From assembly GCF_001403875.1 (NCBI RefSeq), contig NZ_LN884295.1, forward strand, positions 124,001 to 188,000: DNA of 64,000 nucleotides, given 5' to 3'. Below the pieces are notes generated by a model. That model did not search any database, was not told the origin of the DNA, and saw nothing but the letters and a program-made list of their open reading frames with translations. The stretch is from Paenibacillus ihumii (GTDB lineage Bacteria > Bacillota > Bacilli > Paenibacillales > Paenibacillaceae). Of this stretch, positions 17,611 through 27,558 are shown piece by piece (positions within the stretch are counted from its first letter, which is position 1; the number at the start of each line of letters is the position of its first letter). A program made the translations under genes and the position numbers.

Positions 17611-19002
17611 TTACTGATTCAGGATAGCACTGACTTCATTAGCTGCATCATCGAGCTGTTTTTGGATCGATGCTTCATTGTAAGTTCCAGAAACACCCGC
17701 TACAATGTCCCAAATATTTCCGAAGTATTTTACAAGAGCTGTCTCACAAGGTCCCCATTGAGGAATAGAAGGATAAGACATCCCGTAATTCGTAGCCTCA
17801 ACCAATGCTTTATAATTCGGGTCGGATGCCAGCGACTCCATCACCGATCTTTTGCCCGGCAGCTGGCCGGACAATTGAGAATAAGTCAGCTGTGCTTCAT
17901 CACTGGACAAGTACTTAATGATATCCCATGCCGCTTCTTTGTGCTTGGAGCCTTTAAAGATCGTCAAGTGGCTGCCGCCAATAAATGTAGATGGACCTGC
18001 AGGACCCGCTGGAAGCGCAGCTACGCCGTAATTTTGGGCTGCGGTTTTTCCGCCTACGCCTCCGTCTTCCTCAGGAGTTGCAAAGTTTTTGATCATCCAG
18101 GCGCCGCTCACCATGACTGCCGTTTTACCGTCCGAGAAGTCGCTCTCGATCTGGGATGAGTTCTTCTCGAGGGAAGCCTTCTCCACCAGTCCTTCATTGG
18201 CCAGGCCGGTGTAGTACATGACTCCTTCTAGAGCGGTTTGATCATTGAATGTTACCTTGGTATTGTCTTCATTAAATACGCTGCCGCCCGCAGCCCAAAT
18301 CCATGGGAAAATATTGTGCGGAACGTTCCAGTCGTTTTTGCCGGGTACGCCGAAGGCGGTCATTTTCTGGTCTTCGATCTCGATTCCATTCAATTTGCTC
18401 AACGTCTGCTTAAAGGTATCCCAATCCTTAAACGCAGTTGCCGGATCTAACCCCGCTTTATCAAGGGCATCCTTGCGATAGAAGAGAGCCCGGGCGTCCA
18501 CAAACCACGGTACACCATACACCTCGGAGCTCCCGTCGATCATCGTTGTTTTCCAGCTGGCAGGAAGGTAATTGGCTTGTCCCCCCAATTCCTCAACACG
18601 ATCCGTCAAATCTTCGATCCCATTCATTGCCGCAATGGCAGGCACCCAAGTAGTGCCCAATTGCAGGATGTCAGGACCTTGACCGCTCGTTGCAGCCGTG
18701 GTGATCTTCGTCCATGCTGAACCCCAGTCGAGAACCGTGACGTTCAATTTAACGTTTGGATTCTGATCCAGATAAGGCTTCATGGCGGTCATGAAATCTT
18801 TATCTGGCTTCGGACTGTTCGGCATAATCCAGGCGGTCAGCGTCACTTCTTCTTGCGGAGCGCCTGTCGTTGAATTGTTCGCATTCTTGTCCGTTTGATT
18901 TCCTGAGCTGCTGCTGCCTTTGCTGCCCCCGCAAGCCGATAAGATCATGCTCATCATGACGATGATGGTCAAAAGGACTAGGCTGATCCGTTTCTTACTC
19001 AT
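17611..19002 (-). CDS. Sugar-binding lipoprotein of the ABC importer
   Basis: Family-1 solute-binding lipoprotein of 463 residues with lipobox LSAC (Cys24), a Ser/Asn-rich linker, then the two-lobe binding fold (TSGQGPDILQLGTTWVPAIA; VYGVPWFVDARALFYRKDAL). First gene of the importer operon and just downstream of the AraC regulator/histidine kinase pair. Context with GH16 enzymes suggests beta-glucan oligosaccharides as ligand; this is inference. Confidence 0.9.
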   Translation of the reverse strand: MSKKRISLVLLTIIVMMSMILSACGGSKGSSSSGNQTDKNANNSTTGAPQEEVTLTAWIMPNSPKPDKDFMTAMKPYLDQNPNVKLNVTVLDWGSAWTKITTAATSGQGPDILQLGTTWVPAIAAMNGIEDLTDRVEELGGQANYLPASWKTTMIDGSSEVYGVPWFVDARALFYRKDALDKAGLDPATAFKDWDTFKQTLSKLNGIEIEDQKMTAFGVPGKNDWNVPHNIFPWIWAAGGSVFNEDNTKVTFNDQTALEGVMYYTGLANEGLVEKASLEKNSSQIESDFSDGKTAVMVSGAWMIKNFATPEEDGGVGGKTAAQNYGVAALPAGPAGPSTFIGGSHLTIFKGSKHKEAAWDIIKYLSSDEAQLTYSQLSGQLPGKRSVMESLASDPNYKALVEATNYGMSYPSIPQWGPCETALVKYFGNIWDIVAGVSGTYNEASIQKQLDDAANEVSAILNQ

Positions 19003-19203
19003 TGTTGTCCCCCCGTTTTTCTTTCATTAAAATTAGATGCGTACGCAGTTGCCTGCGCTGTATTTTTATTGTAAAAAGAATCCGCGGGAACCAAAATAAC
19101 TCGATTTAAACATTACTATGTTTTTATTGACCACCTTTTCTGGGGTTCACTTCAACGGATAGAATGACTAATAAAGAAACAATTAATATGCAAAAAAATA
19201 AAC

Positions 19204-19255
19204 GAGCTTCTCTAAATTAAAGGCATTCTATCCCTGCCTTCAACCGGAGAAGCTC
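19204..19255 (-). terminator. Terminator after the response regulator
   Basis: GAGCTTCTC pairs with GAGAAGCTC, and on the minus strand is followed by GTTTATTTTTTTG. The rest of the 19003-19272 gap should hold the promoter of the binding-protein operon; I did not find a convincing -35/-10 pair. Confidence 0.65.
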
Positions 19256-19272
19256 ATACATACGCTAATATA

Positions 19273-20880
19273 TTATAATTGTTCTCGAAATTCATTTGGG
19301 GTCATGCCATATTCTTCTCGAAATAATTTGCTGAAATACGCAGCATTTTTGAAGCCCATATGCTCGGAAATTTCGTAAATCTTCAGGGAGTTGTTTTTGA
19401 GCATTTCAACCGCCTTCAGCATGCGCTGCTTTTGGATATATTCGCTTATTCCTTCTCCCGTTTCTGTTTTATATAGCCGGGACAAATACACGGGATGAAG
19501 ATAGACCGCATCCGCTATCGTTTGCAGGGATGCCGTGCTCAAGTTTCGGTCGATGTATTCTCTTATTTTTAAGGTCATTTTTTCTCTAGAGCTTCTCTGC
19601 TCTGCCTGGTCGCTGCGCTGAATTTTATCCAGCATGTAAAACGCCCACTCCGAAAATTGCTGGACAGAATAAACAGACCGGTCCAGAACAGTTGTATTTC
19701 CGACCAGGTCGCTTAGCAATCGATTATGTTTGTGTGCATAATAATAGAACGAACCCACCACTACAGTATAAGCTTCCCGGACATGCTCCTCCGACAAGTT
19801 CCCCGCTTGCTTCATATCCTGAATAACCTTCTCTAGCTTTTCCCGAAATTCCCCCCATCTGCGGTTTTCAAGCAGATGCTGCAGCGTAGGTGTTTCGTAC
19901 AAGCGATACAAGGGCTGTTGTACACAAGCTGCTTCGGGAAGCTGGCCAGACAGGAAGCAGCCCGACTCATTTGCCAGCCTGCTGCGGATTTGCTCCGTGA
20001 TATAACTGTACAGTGTGCTAATGTCTTCGGGAAATCTCCCCCACTTGCTTACAATAATGGAGACGACCCGTTTCAAGTACAATCCGATATTACGTTGAAG
20101 CTGCATCGCCAGCGAATCGAATTTCTTAGTTTCATCCACCATTTCGTTATCATCTCTGCCGGATTTGTTCCGGACAAGCAGAACCAGGAGGCCATTGGCA
20201 TCCTTACAGGGCCATAAGTCATGAGAATCTCCCAACATCTCCACAGCGATATTCATGATGGCATATTCCACTAAGTAAAAATCCCGCTCATTAAATTCCG
20301 GCAGGCTTTCCTCCATGCGAATGACCATAATGCAAATTTCATCTCCTAAATGAAAAGGAAGCTCATACAAGTCCAAGAGATAGATCAAGGAATCTCCCTT
20401 CAGCCTGCCCATTAACATTTCATTCAGAAGCTTATCCTTCAGGATCGGCAAGCTTTCCTTCAGGGTATCGACAACACGTGTTTGGGAGACAACCTCCTGC
20501 CATTCCATCTTGATCTTGTGTACCAGCCTGCTGATCACAGCAATAAGGTCCTCATCGGAAACGGGCTTGAGCAAATAGTCGGACACGCCATATTTGATGG
20601 CTTGCTTGGCGTAGGCAAACTCTGCGTGGCCCGAGAGCAGCACGCTTTTCACGTGCCGATACTGCCGGCAGATCTCTGCAACTAGTTCAATGCCTGTCAT
20701 TCGGGGCATATTAATGTCTGCAATCACAATATCAACCGCATGCTCCGACAGAATCAACAACGCATCTTTTGCAGAATATGCCTTGTACACCGTCATGATT
20801 TCGAGCTGCTCCCAATCGATCGTCACAGCCAGTGTATCCACGATCGTCGGTTCATCATCAACAATCAGCAAACTTAACAT
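19273..20880 (-). CDS. AraC-type response regulator (YesN-like)
   Basis: Cytoplasmic transcription factor of 535 residues. Receiver domain 1-~125 with LIVDDEPTIVDT and the phospho-acceptor Asp in DIVIADINMPRM; a long middle region; C-terminal AraC domain (~430-535) with two helix-turn-helices (ASLQTIADAVYLHPVYLSRLYK and IYEISEHMGFKNAAYFSKLFREEYG). It overlaps the kinase gene by 23 bases, so the two are co-translated. Probably activates the adjacent importer operon and perhaps the glucanases. Confidence 0.92.
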   Translation of the reverse strand: MLSLLIVDDEPTIVDTLAVTIDWEQLEIMTVYKAYSAKDALLILSEHAVDIVIADINMPRMTGIELVAEICRQYRHVKSVLLSGHAEFAYAKQAIKYGVSDYLLKPVSDEDLIAVISRLVHKIKMEWQEVVSQTRVVDTLKESLPILKDKLLNEMLMGRLKGDSLIYLLDLYELPFHLGDEICIMVIRMEESLPEFNERDFYLVEYAIMNIAVEMLGDSHDLWPCKDANGLLVLLVRNKSGRDDNEMVDETKKFDSLAMQLQRNIGLYLKRVVSIIVSKWGRFPEDISTLYSYITEQIRSRLANESGCFLSGQLPEAACVQQPLYRLYETPTLQHLLENRRWGEFREKLEKVIQDMKQAGNLSEEHVREAYTVVVGSFYYYAHKHNRLLSDLVGNTTVLDRSVYSVQQFSEWAFYMLDKIQRSDQAEQRSSREKMTLKIREYIDRNLSTASLQTIADAVYLHPVYLSRLYKTETGEGISEYIQKQRMLKAVEMLKNNSLKIYEISEHMGFKNAAYFSKLFREEYGMTPNEFREQL

Positions 20881-22606
20881 CTGGTTCCTCCTGCTGTTTA
20901 GTCATGCAACGGATCGATACCCTTAACCCTCCCAAGCCGGAACGATCGAATTCCAGCCCCGAACCTGGAGCATACAGGTTCATAACTCTCTGACAGGTAT
21001 TCCACAAGCCGCAGCCTGTTTCGGGGGTAAGCGGAAGGCTCATTTTTTCGCGAAGCCTCTCAAGGTTGTCCGGCTCCAGACCATCCCCAGAATCTTCGAC
21101 TGAGATAACAAATCCTCCCGATATGAAGAAGCCTTGGATTCTAATTTTCCCTTCTTGATCACTCTTTTCGATGCCATGAATAATAGCGTTTTCAACTAAG
21201 GGCTGGATAAACAGCCGGGGGATCGATACCTCCATAAGATCCTCAGAAATATGCACCTCGTAGCTCATCGGTTTGCGGAAGCAATGAATGTTCAGATAAT
21301 TCCTTAAGAAATTGACCTCCTCTCGAACCGTAGTCAGCGGATTTTCAAGACGGGTCGTATATCGGTAGTATTCTCCCAGATTGAGTGCCATAGCTACGAC
21401 TTGCTCATCCTCGCCCAATTTGGCCATATTTTTAATATAAAACAGACAATTGTATAGAAAGTGGGGGTTGATTTGCGATTGCAGCTGCTTCAGTTCAGCT
21501 TCCTTTAATCGGAGCTTCTCCTCGTACACCTTTTCAATGAGCTCCTGAATGCGCTCCGCCATGTCATTAAAGCCGGAGAACACATCTTGAAACTCATCCC
21601 GGTGCTTGGCTTTCAAACGCGAAGAAAAATTGCCGGACCGGATATCCTGCAGCTTCATGACCAGCTCGTTGATGGGGTACTGTATCTGCCTGTATATCAG
21701 AGCAGTAATAATCACGCCAATCGCCAGCATCGCAATAATTCCAAGTATGAAAAATTGGCTGCTTTCCTTCACTGGCAAGACGACTTTCTCAAGCGGCACC
21801 AAATCGATCATAACCCAATCCAGACTCCCCACAGGAGCATAATTAAGGAGCAGGCGATGCTCCTTGAAGTTCAGTATCCGGTTGCCTGGTTCTTCCAAGG
21901 AATTCCAGTCCAGCTGCTCTTTCCATTCCCCCAAATCCGAGGGTGGATTCCCGATGAAGCCGAATTTCGGATGATACAGCATGGTGTGCCGGTTCGAATT
22001 TTGCTGGAATTTATTGATCATATCGTGAATATAGGTATCTGAAAACCGGGCAATGATGGCATATCCAGGAGCTAATCGAACCATAGTAAAATAATTCTCG
22101 CTATTGCCCTGGCCTGGTTCGTAATTCCATAACCCTTTGCTAAGATCCACCTTCGGAATGGAAGCAAGCTCCTCATAGACTACGTCTGGCCGGGTAGAGA
22201 TGACCTCTTCTTTTGATTTTAGAAATACGCTGATTTCCATAGGCCAGTTGGAGGATACACTCTGCAGCTTAATTCTTTCATACATATTGGATCGAAGCAT
22301 ATTAAAATCAAACAGATCTTCAGGCGCTGTCGTGTTTATGTATTGTTTCATGATGGAGTCTTCCTCTAACTGCAGCAAGTTAGCGGCCAAATTATTTACC
22401 TGGTTGTCCAACTGAACTAGAAAGAATCGCAATTGCTCGTAATATGAGTTTTGAATATCACTTTCGATCACATGGATGCTCACTCTATACGAGCGGCCGT
22501 TTAGCGCGACCGCAATGCTCAATAACACGAACAGTACGATCGAAAATTTTAACGACAACGTAAACTTGAATTTCTTTCTTCCCCTTTTCGATCCCATCAT
22601 CATCAC
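20858..22606 (-). CDS. Sensor histidine kinase (YesM-like)
   Basis: Membrane kinase of 582 residues: an N-terminal membrane segment (~15-37), a large extracellular sensor, a second segment (~278-300), HAMP, then the His_kinase domain with the phospho-site His in QSQINPHFLYNCL and an ATPase domain with PLVENAIIHGIEK and SGDGLEP. Several ATG/GTG codons cluster at the start, so the first residue is uncertain by up to four codons. It partners the AraC-type regulator downstream and likely senses an oligosaccharide, perhaps through a binding protein. Confidence 0.92.
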   Translation of the reverse strand: MMMMGSKRGRKKFKFTLSLKFSIVLFVLLSIAVALNGRSYRVSIHVIESDIQNSYYEQLRFFLVQLDNQVNNLAANLLQLEEDSIMKQYINTTAPEDLFDFNMLRSNMYERIKLQSVSSNWPMEISVFLKSKEEVISTRPDVVYEELASIPKVDLSKGLWNYEPGQGNSENYFTMVRLAPGYAIIARFSDTYIHDMINKFQQNSNRHTMLYHPKFGFIGNPPSDLGEWKEQLDWNSLEEPGNRILNFKEHRLLLNYAPVGSLDWVMIDLVPLEKVVLPVKESSQFFILGIIAMLAIGVIITALIYRQIQYPINELVMKLQDIRSGNFSSRLKAKHRDEFQDVFSGFNDMAERIQELIEKVYEEKLRLKEAELKQLQSQINPHFLYNCLFYIKNMAKLGEDEQVVAMALNLGEYYRYTTRLENPLTTVREEVNFLRNYLNIHCFRKPMSYEVHISEDLMEVSIPRLFIQPLVENAIIHGIEKSDQEGKIRIQGFFISGGFVISVEDSGDGLEPDNLERLREKMSLPLTPETGCGLWNTCQRVMNLYAPGSGLEFDRSGLGGLRVSIRCMTKQQEEPDVKFADC

Positions 22607-22743
22607 CTAGAGTCATTATACTAGTATAAAGTTGTAGATGGCGATCAGGAAAAAACAACATCGGATAACAAGTTGAGAAAAGTACAACTAAGTTAAATTT
22701 TAGATATAGTTCATTCCCTAGAAGCCCCTTATTCTTGAAAAAA

Positions 22744-22789
22744 TAGCAAACAATCCGGAACAGGAGTGCCCTGCCCGGATTGTTTGCTA
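22744..22789 (-). terminator. Terminator of the secreted lichenase
   Basis: TAGCAAACAATCCGG pairs with CCGGATTGTTTGCTA (perfect 15 bp); on the minus strand TTTTTTC follows. It lies immediately after the lichenase stop. Confidence 0.85.
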
Positions 22790-22790
22790 A

Positions 22791-23504
22791 TTAATTACTA
22801 GTGTATCTTACCCAATCATAGTAAGCGTATAGCGGATTAGCTCCATTGTACGATCCGAGCCAACTGTCTACTCCAGTGCCATTCCAAATATTCATCATGA
22901 TTTTGCCGGGGGTTTTAGGAATATTCTTAGTTGCCCTATGCTTTGCAACACCGTCAACATACCACGTTATGGAGTCAGGCTGCCAATCGAAGGCATAGGT
23001 ATGATAGCTTTGAGATGCGTCGAAGCCCAAATCAATGACCTTTTCATTTCCTCCAACACCGTTAGTAAAATAATTGAATTGTACTTTTGTCGTATCCTTG
23101 CCTAAAAATTCGATATCAATTTCATCCCATGGTGTTCCGTCGGTTGGCCCCGTGTAAGTAAAAAAGGAAGAAACGATGCCCACATTTTTTGCCGGCTTCA
23201 TACTTACCTCGTACAACCCATATCCGGCTTTGAATTTGCTGCGATACTCCGCACAATCGAATTTATTATAGGAAGGGCTTGTAAGTGCGAGACGCAGCTT
23301 GCCATCATTTGTAAACGTTGCATTGTTAGCCCGCCAGGTACAGTTGAACATGTTGCCGTTAGAATACCCGTTGGCCATTTCCCAGGTCTGTGAATTATAG
23401 TACGTCATGGGTTCCCAAAACACAGTAGCACCCTTCGCAGTGATCGCCAATGAAGTCAACAGAAGAAGCGAAGAGCAAAGCGCAATCCACCATTTCTTCT
23501 TCAC
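22791..23504 (-). CDS. GH16 lichenase, secreted
   Basis: Secreted endo-beta-1,3-1,4-glucanase of 237 residues. I chose the GTG at 23504, preceded by AAGAGGTG with six bases spacing; an upstream ATG (23525) is the alternative. The signal peptide ([16 protein letters not shown]...AKGA) is cut near residue 25. Catalytic [13 protein letters not shown] gives Glu128 and Glu132, and [18 protein letters not shown] near the C-terminus is the Bacillus lichenase signature. It ends the beta-glucan locus; together with the lipoprotein lichenase it would release mixed-linkage oligosaccharides for the importer. Confidence 0.92.
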   Translation of the reverse strand: MKKKWWIALCSSLLLLTSLAITAKGATVFWEPMTYYNSQTWEMANGYSNGNMFNCTWRANNATFTNDGKLRLALTSPSYNKFDCAEYRSKFKAGYGLYEVSMKPAKNVGIVSSFFTYTGPTDGTPWDEIDIEFLGKDTTKVQFNYFTNGVGGNEKVIDLGFDASQSYHTYAFDWQPDSITWYVDGVAKHRATKNIPKTPGKIMMNIWNGTGVDSWLGSYNGANPLYAYYDWVRYTSN

Positions 23505-23758
23505 ATTTCTCACCTCTTGGTTCATATTTTCCCTGCTTGCCTCTTTTGGTCCCAATATCCTCCTTTCCCCGGAAATGCTCATAAAGTCATGATGCAACCT
23601 AATCTTATTGCCATTTGCCATAGAATTCCATAACAGGAAATTAACTTTAGCATCAATTTTTCAAACTTTTTAAGAGAGCTGGAGCAGGCAAAATTGAAAA
23701 CTGGCAAGAGGATATAAAAAACCAAGTGAAATCAAGGATTAAAATTGACAAATTTGCT

Positions 23759-24130
23759 TTACTTCCCGTCAATTTTCAGGAGCACCGCCTCACGGGCTGC
23801 CTTCGTGAGCGTGCCGAGCACCAATTCATAGGAATGGTCAATCATCTGTTCCAAGTCCTCCATAGGAAGACTGCCGTCTGCAATAACCGTGTTCCAATGT
23901 GTTTTGTTCAGGTGGTATCCAGGGCGAACACATTCATGCTGCTCCCTTAGATTTGCCGCAATCACAGGGTCGCATTTCAGCGAAATGTGCACCTCTTTGT
24001 CATCGCCAACCTCGGTAAGCAGCGCAAACATTTTGCCTCCTACCTTCATCACCAGCGGGTCTGGACCGAACGGATAATCCTGAACGGCTCCTTTCTTGGA
24101 TAAGCAGTAAGCGGTTAATTGGTCGTACAT
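23759..24130 (-). CDS. YjbR/MmcQ family protein
   Basis: Small protein of 123 residues covering the whole YjbR (DUF419) fold: CLSKKGAVQDYPFGPD at the start, LKCDPVIAANLRE in the middle and GYHLNKTHWNTV towards the end. Structures in this family resemble a MotA-C/TATA-binding fold and are thought to bind DNA, but the role is unknown. ATG follows AAAGGGTGATACC. Monocistronic. Confidence 0.88.
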   Translation of the reverse strand: MYDQLTAYCLSKKGAVQDYPFGPDPLVMKVGGKMFALLTEVGDDKEVHISLKCDPVIAANLREQHECVRPGYHLNKTHWNTVIADGSLPMEDLEQMIDHSYELVLGTLTKAAREAVLLKIDGK

Positions 24131-24206
24131 GGTATCACCCTTTATATGAGATATATTAACTAGCCCATTGTTACATTAATTCCTAATAGGATAATAAGGT
24201 GATTAT

Positions 24207-25058
24207 TTACAAAGTAGTATAAATACTCTCCGTATACTTAGTAATAGCTTCATCGTAATCTGGATACTTATACCCAAGACTTTCTGACACAGCTTTTGAG
24301 TATTTTCTAAATAGCTCATAACAAGTTAATAAGGACTTCCACATTTCCTGATACCCATTCTCAGAATAGGTTGAAAGGAGTTCTTCCCAATCTTCATTTG
24401 AGAGGTAACGTTCTATAAACTTATAGTTCTTCCCAATGCTCAAGTTGTATCCTTGCTCTAAGCCGATTTTCCAAGCCATCATTCTCAATAAATTTGGTCT
24501 TGCTATCTCGTTTAAGTGGTCAATAGCAAATAGTATTTCTTTTCTCGCTAATCCTTTTACCACGTATGTTGAAACCATCCAGAACTCATTACAACAATCA
24601 TCGAATTCCCTAGCAGTCGGCTTTTTAATCCAATATTGACGATCATTTGCGATCACTTCGTATTTAATCAGATTATCCTTATCAAGCAACACCTTAACTA
24701 AACCATCGCTATTGGTAAAATAATCATCTATTTCATTCATTGGTATAAGCGTTAAGTCTAATTTATTTCCATCCTCAAATAGGATTATATACGAAAACCA
24801 ATTACCTAATTCTGATGGAAAAAGCTCCATATCTTCGGGTTTTTGCATCATAACTGGCTTCCCAAATATTTGAAGCCACTGATCATTCTCCTTGAAAGAA
24901 TGAATATCCGTTACAAAATAAGAGATGTCATAATCTTGGAATGTATCAGGGGGGATATTTTTATTTGTACGTGACCCCTCCAAAGTGACCAATCGAATTC
25001 TATTATCATTTTTAGCGAAATCGATAAGGGTACTCATCATTTCATGTTCACTTCTCAA
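24207..25058 (-). CDS. Aminoglycoside 6-adenylyltransferase
   Basis: ANT(6)-type nucleotidyltransferase of 283 residues; transfers AMP from ATP to the 6-hydroxyl of streptomycin. The catalytic motif TLEGSRTNKN and FQDYDISYFV (metal-binding Asp pair) sit at ~25-52, and a third Asp lies in NKLDLTLIP. The start is TTG at 25058: GGAGG lies eight bases upstream and the resulting MRSEHEMM matches the family N-terminus, whereas earlier ATGs have no ribosome binding site. The gene is visibly AT-richer than both neighbours, suggesting acquisition. Whether it gives resistance or is a chromosomal homologue is not decidable here. Confidence 0.88.
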   Translation of the reverse strand: MRSEHEMMSTLIDFAKNDNRIRLVTLEGSRTNKNIPPDTFQDYDISYFVTDIHSFKENDQWLQIFGKPVMMQKPEDMELFPSELGNWFSYIILFEDGNKLDLTLIPMNEIDDYFTNSDGLVKVLLDKDNLIKYEVIANDRQYWIKKPTAREFDDCCNEFWMVSTYVVKGLARKEILFAIDHLNEIARPNLLRMMAWKIGLEQGYNLSIGKNYKFIERYLSNEDWEELLSTYSENGYQEMWKSLLTCYELFRKYSKAVSESLGYKYPDYDEAITKYTESIYTTL

Positions 25059-25164
25059 TACGTAATCCTCCGTTCCAACCGTCATGATCATACATTTCTA
25101 ATTCGACGTTGTAATCTCTTCCTCCTTGCTGTCTAAGTAACGGAACCAAGCATAACCTTACTCA

Positions 25165-25196
25165 AAAAAAAGATCACAGGCGAAAAGCCCGTGATT
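25165..25196 (-). terminator. Terminator after the Gfo/Idh genes
   Basis: ATCACGGGC pairs imperfectly with GCCTGTGAT on the minus strand, followed by CTTTTTTTTG. Confidence 0.65.
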
Positions 25197-25232
25197 GAAG
25201 GTTGCCGTCCTAATCGGTGCAAAGGGTATGAT

Positions 25233-26315
25233 TTAAGCCGTTTCGATTTTTACAGCCAACGCTTGCGCTTCAATGCATAAAGCGGCTGCTTTAAAGGCAT
25301 GCTCCTGCGTCATCGCGTTTTCCGTCCCGTTAAGAATATCCGAAATAAACTCGCCGAAATAAGGGTATCCCACCTTGCCGGAACAGTCGAAGTGACGCTC
25401 GCCTTCATGGTTGACTAAATACAAATGATTGCCGGACGCTTCCCGGGCGATATCGATGTATTTTCGGATTTCAATATACCCGTCGGTGCCTAATATAAAG
25501 GTTCTTCCATCGCCCCACGTGCCTAGTCCATCGGGTGTCAGCCAATCCACGCGAAAATAGAACGTGGCCCCATTATCTGCGACCAGCGTAGCATCGCCGA
25601 AATCCTCGAACTTCGGATAATTCTTAAAATTGTAATTGGCTACTTTACTGTGCAGCACTTTAGCGTCCTTGGCGCCGGTATAGGATAAAAATTGCTCAAT
25701 TTGATGGGAACCGATATCGCATAAAATGCCGCCGTAATAGGCGGGATCAAAAAACCAGTCCGGCCGGGCCTTGACATTGGCGCGATGCGGTCCCGTGCCG
25801 ATCACTTGAACGACACGGCCAATGGCGCCCTCCTCAATCAACTGGCCGGCAAACACAGCGCTTTCCACATGCAGGCGTTCGCCGTAATAAATGCCCCATT
25901 TAAGTCCGGTCTCTTTCGTTTTCAGACGTGCCTGATCTACCTGCTCCAATGTGGTAAAGGCCGGTTTATCGACAAAATAATGTTTGCCATGCTCCAACGC
26001 TCTAAGCCCCAGAGCACCACGCTCAGAGGGAATGCAGGCGCCGGCAATCAGTTTGATTTGCGGATCGTTTAGAATCTCCTCCTCGGACTGTGCCGCTATC
26101 GCCTGGGGAAAAGTATTTACGAACCGCTTCACCTTCTCCGGGTCCGGGTCATAAACCGCCACGAGTTCGGCACCTGCCTCTGTGAGACCGTTGCACATCC
26201 CATAAATATGTCCATGATCCAAGCCGATAGCTGCAAACCGAAACTCTCCCTGGCCAACTACGGGATTGGGCTTTCCTTTTGGCGCGTAGTTCATGCCGTC
26301 CTGTTTATTTGTCAT
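25233..26315 (-). CDS. Gfo/Idh/MocA family oxidoreductase
   Basis: NAD(P)-dependent sugar oxidoreductase of 360 residues. Rossmann start FRFAAIGLDHGHIYGM, then the cofactor/active-site string GKHYFVDKPAFTT with the family Lys of the (E/D)KP motif, and a C-terminal alpha/beta domain (YYGGILCDIGSHQIEQFLSY). I chose the ATG at 26315 (AAAGGAGCAGACACA in front). It follows a second family member by 22 bp, in the operon of an LplABC-like importer, so it probably processes the imported sugar. Confidence 0.88.
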   Translation of the reverse strand: MTNKQDGMNYAPKGKPNPVVGQGEFRFAAIGLDHGHIYGMCNGLTEAGAELVAVYDPDPEKVKRFVNTFPQAIAAQSEEEILNDPQIKLIAGACIPSERGALGLRALEHGKHYFVDKPAFTTLEQVDQARLKTKETGLKWGIYYGERLHVESAVFAGQLIEEGAIGRVVQVIGTGPHRANVKARPDWFFDPAYYGGILCDIGSHQIEQFLSYTGAKDAKVLHSKVANYNFKNYPKFEDFGDATLVADNGATFYFRVDWLTPDGLGTWGDGRTFILGTDGYIEIRKYIDIAREASGNHLYLVNHEGERHFDCSGKVGYPYFGEFISDILNGTENAMTQEHAFKAAALCIEAQALAVKIETA

Positions 26316-26337
26316 TGTGTCTGCTCCTTTCGGATTC

Positions 26338-27489
26338 TCAAGCATTGCCACCCGACGTAATCGTATTGTCGCTAAAGTTCTCGATACTGGTTTTCTTGTC
26401 ATAGAAATAGGTTGCGTTCTCCAGAATACCCTGACGCGAATAAAAAGGACTATCCGATCCCAGCGGCAGCTTGACCGTCTGTCCGGTGCTTGCGGATTGA
26501 TAAATCGCCGTAATGAGCTCCAGCGTCCGTCTGCCTTGAATACCGTCTGCCAATACAGGCGTGTTCTGTTCAATAGCTTTCAGGACATCGAGAATCTGTC
26601 CGCGATGGCCTTCATAGGGAAGATCGGCTTGCTCATCATAGATCTTCTGTATGCGGGCCTCCAATACCTTGTCCTCCTCCGGAAAACCGTTCGATTTAGA
26701 AATGGAAGCCGCCACTTTCCAGGGGGCAGATACACGCGCGTGCTTTCCTTGGAAAATCAGTTGCTGCTCCTGGCCATGATGCACCACGGAGCTGGTGATT
26801 TGAGCCAACGCACCGTTATCATAACGGGCTATCGCAATCGAGATATCCTCCACCTCGGCATTGTCGTGCGATGTATTGCTCATGACCGCGGTAACTTCGG
26901 CAGGCATGCCGTTCATCCATTGGAAAATATCGATATGATGCACGGCATGATTTAACGTGCAGCCGCCTCCTTCCTTTTCCCAGGTGCCCCGCCACCATAA
27001 ATCATAATAACAATGGCCCCGCCACCAATAAGAATCGATCTGTGCGTGTACAACCGGGCCGATTAATTTCGTGTCCAGCACATGCTTCAACTTCATCATA
27101 GGCGTAGTAAACCGGTTTTGCGCCACGACAGATAAAATTTTACCGCTTCGCTCCGCTGCCTCATTGATGGCATCGCATTCTTCCAGCGAGGAAGCCATTG
27201 GCTTCTCCACGATGACATGCTTGCCACCATTCAAAAAGGCGATGGCCGTTTCCGCGTGAGTATACGGAGGCGTACACACGGACACCAGATCGATGTCGCT
27301 GCGCTGGAAGAGTTCCTTGTAGTCGGTGTACACGGCCGCTTCCAGTTTAAACTCTTCTATTCTTAACTTGGCCTTATCCGGGTAAATGTCACAGATGGCC
27401 ACGATTTTGCATTGCTCCGGAAATTGTAAATACGCTTGGATATGCGCCGGGGAAATGGCGCCGGCCCCGATGATGGCTACATTTAACAA
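26338..27489 (-). CDS. Gfo/Idh/MocA family oxidoreductase
   Basis: Protein of 383 residues from a TTG at 27489, chosen because AAAGGAG lies nine bases upstream and translation then opens directly with the Rossmann motif NVAIIGAGAISPAH. The EKP motif is GGKHVIVEKPMASS; the substrate domain contains GGGCTLNHAVHHIDIFQW. Paired with the downstream oxidoreductase, likely acting on successive or related sugar intermediates. Confidence 0.88.
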   Translation of the reverse strand: MLNVAIIGAGAISPAHIQAYLQFPEQCKIVAICDIYPDKAKLRIEEFKLEAAVYTDYKELFQRSDIDLVSVCTPPYTHAETAIAFLNGGKHVIVEKPMASSLEECDAINEAAERSGKILSVVAQNRFTTPMMKLKHVLDTKLIGPVVHAQIDSYWWRGHCYYDLWWRGTWEKEGGGCTLNHAVHHIDIFQWMNGMPAEVTAVMSNTSHDNAEVEDISIAIARYDNGALAQITSSVVHHGQEQQLIFQGKHARVSAPWKVAASISKSNGFPEEDKVLEARIQKIYDEQADLPYEGHRGQILDVLKAIEQNTPVLADGIQGRRTLELITAIYQSASTGQTVKLPLGSDSPFYSRQGILENATYFYDKKTSIENFSDNTITSGGNA

Positions 27490-27520
27490 TAGATTCCACT
27501 CCTTTAGGCTCAGGTGTAAA

Positions 27521-27546
27521 TCGGGCCTCCCACTCGAAAGGCCCGA
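27521..27546 (-). terminator. Hairpin between binding protein and oxidoreductases
   Basis: TCGGGCCT pairs with AGGCCCGA just after the binding-protein stop. There is no T-run, so I take it as an mRNA-stabilising or partial-termination hairpin that keeps binding-protein levels above the downstream enzymes. Confidence 0.4.
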
Positions 27547-27558
27547 CCAATTCATAAG

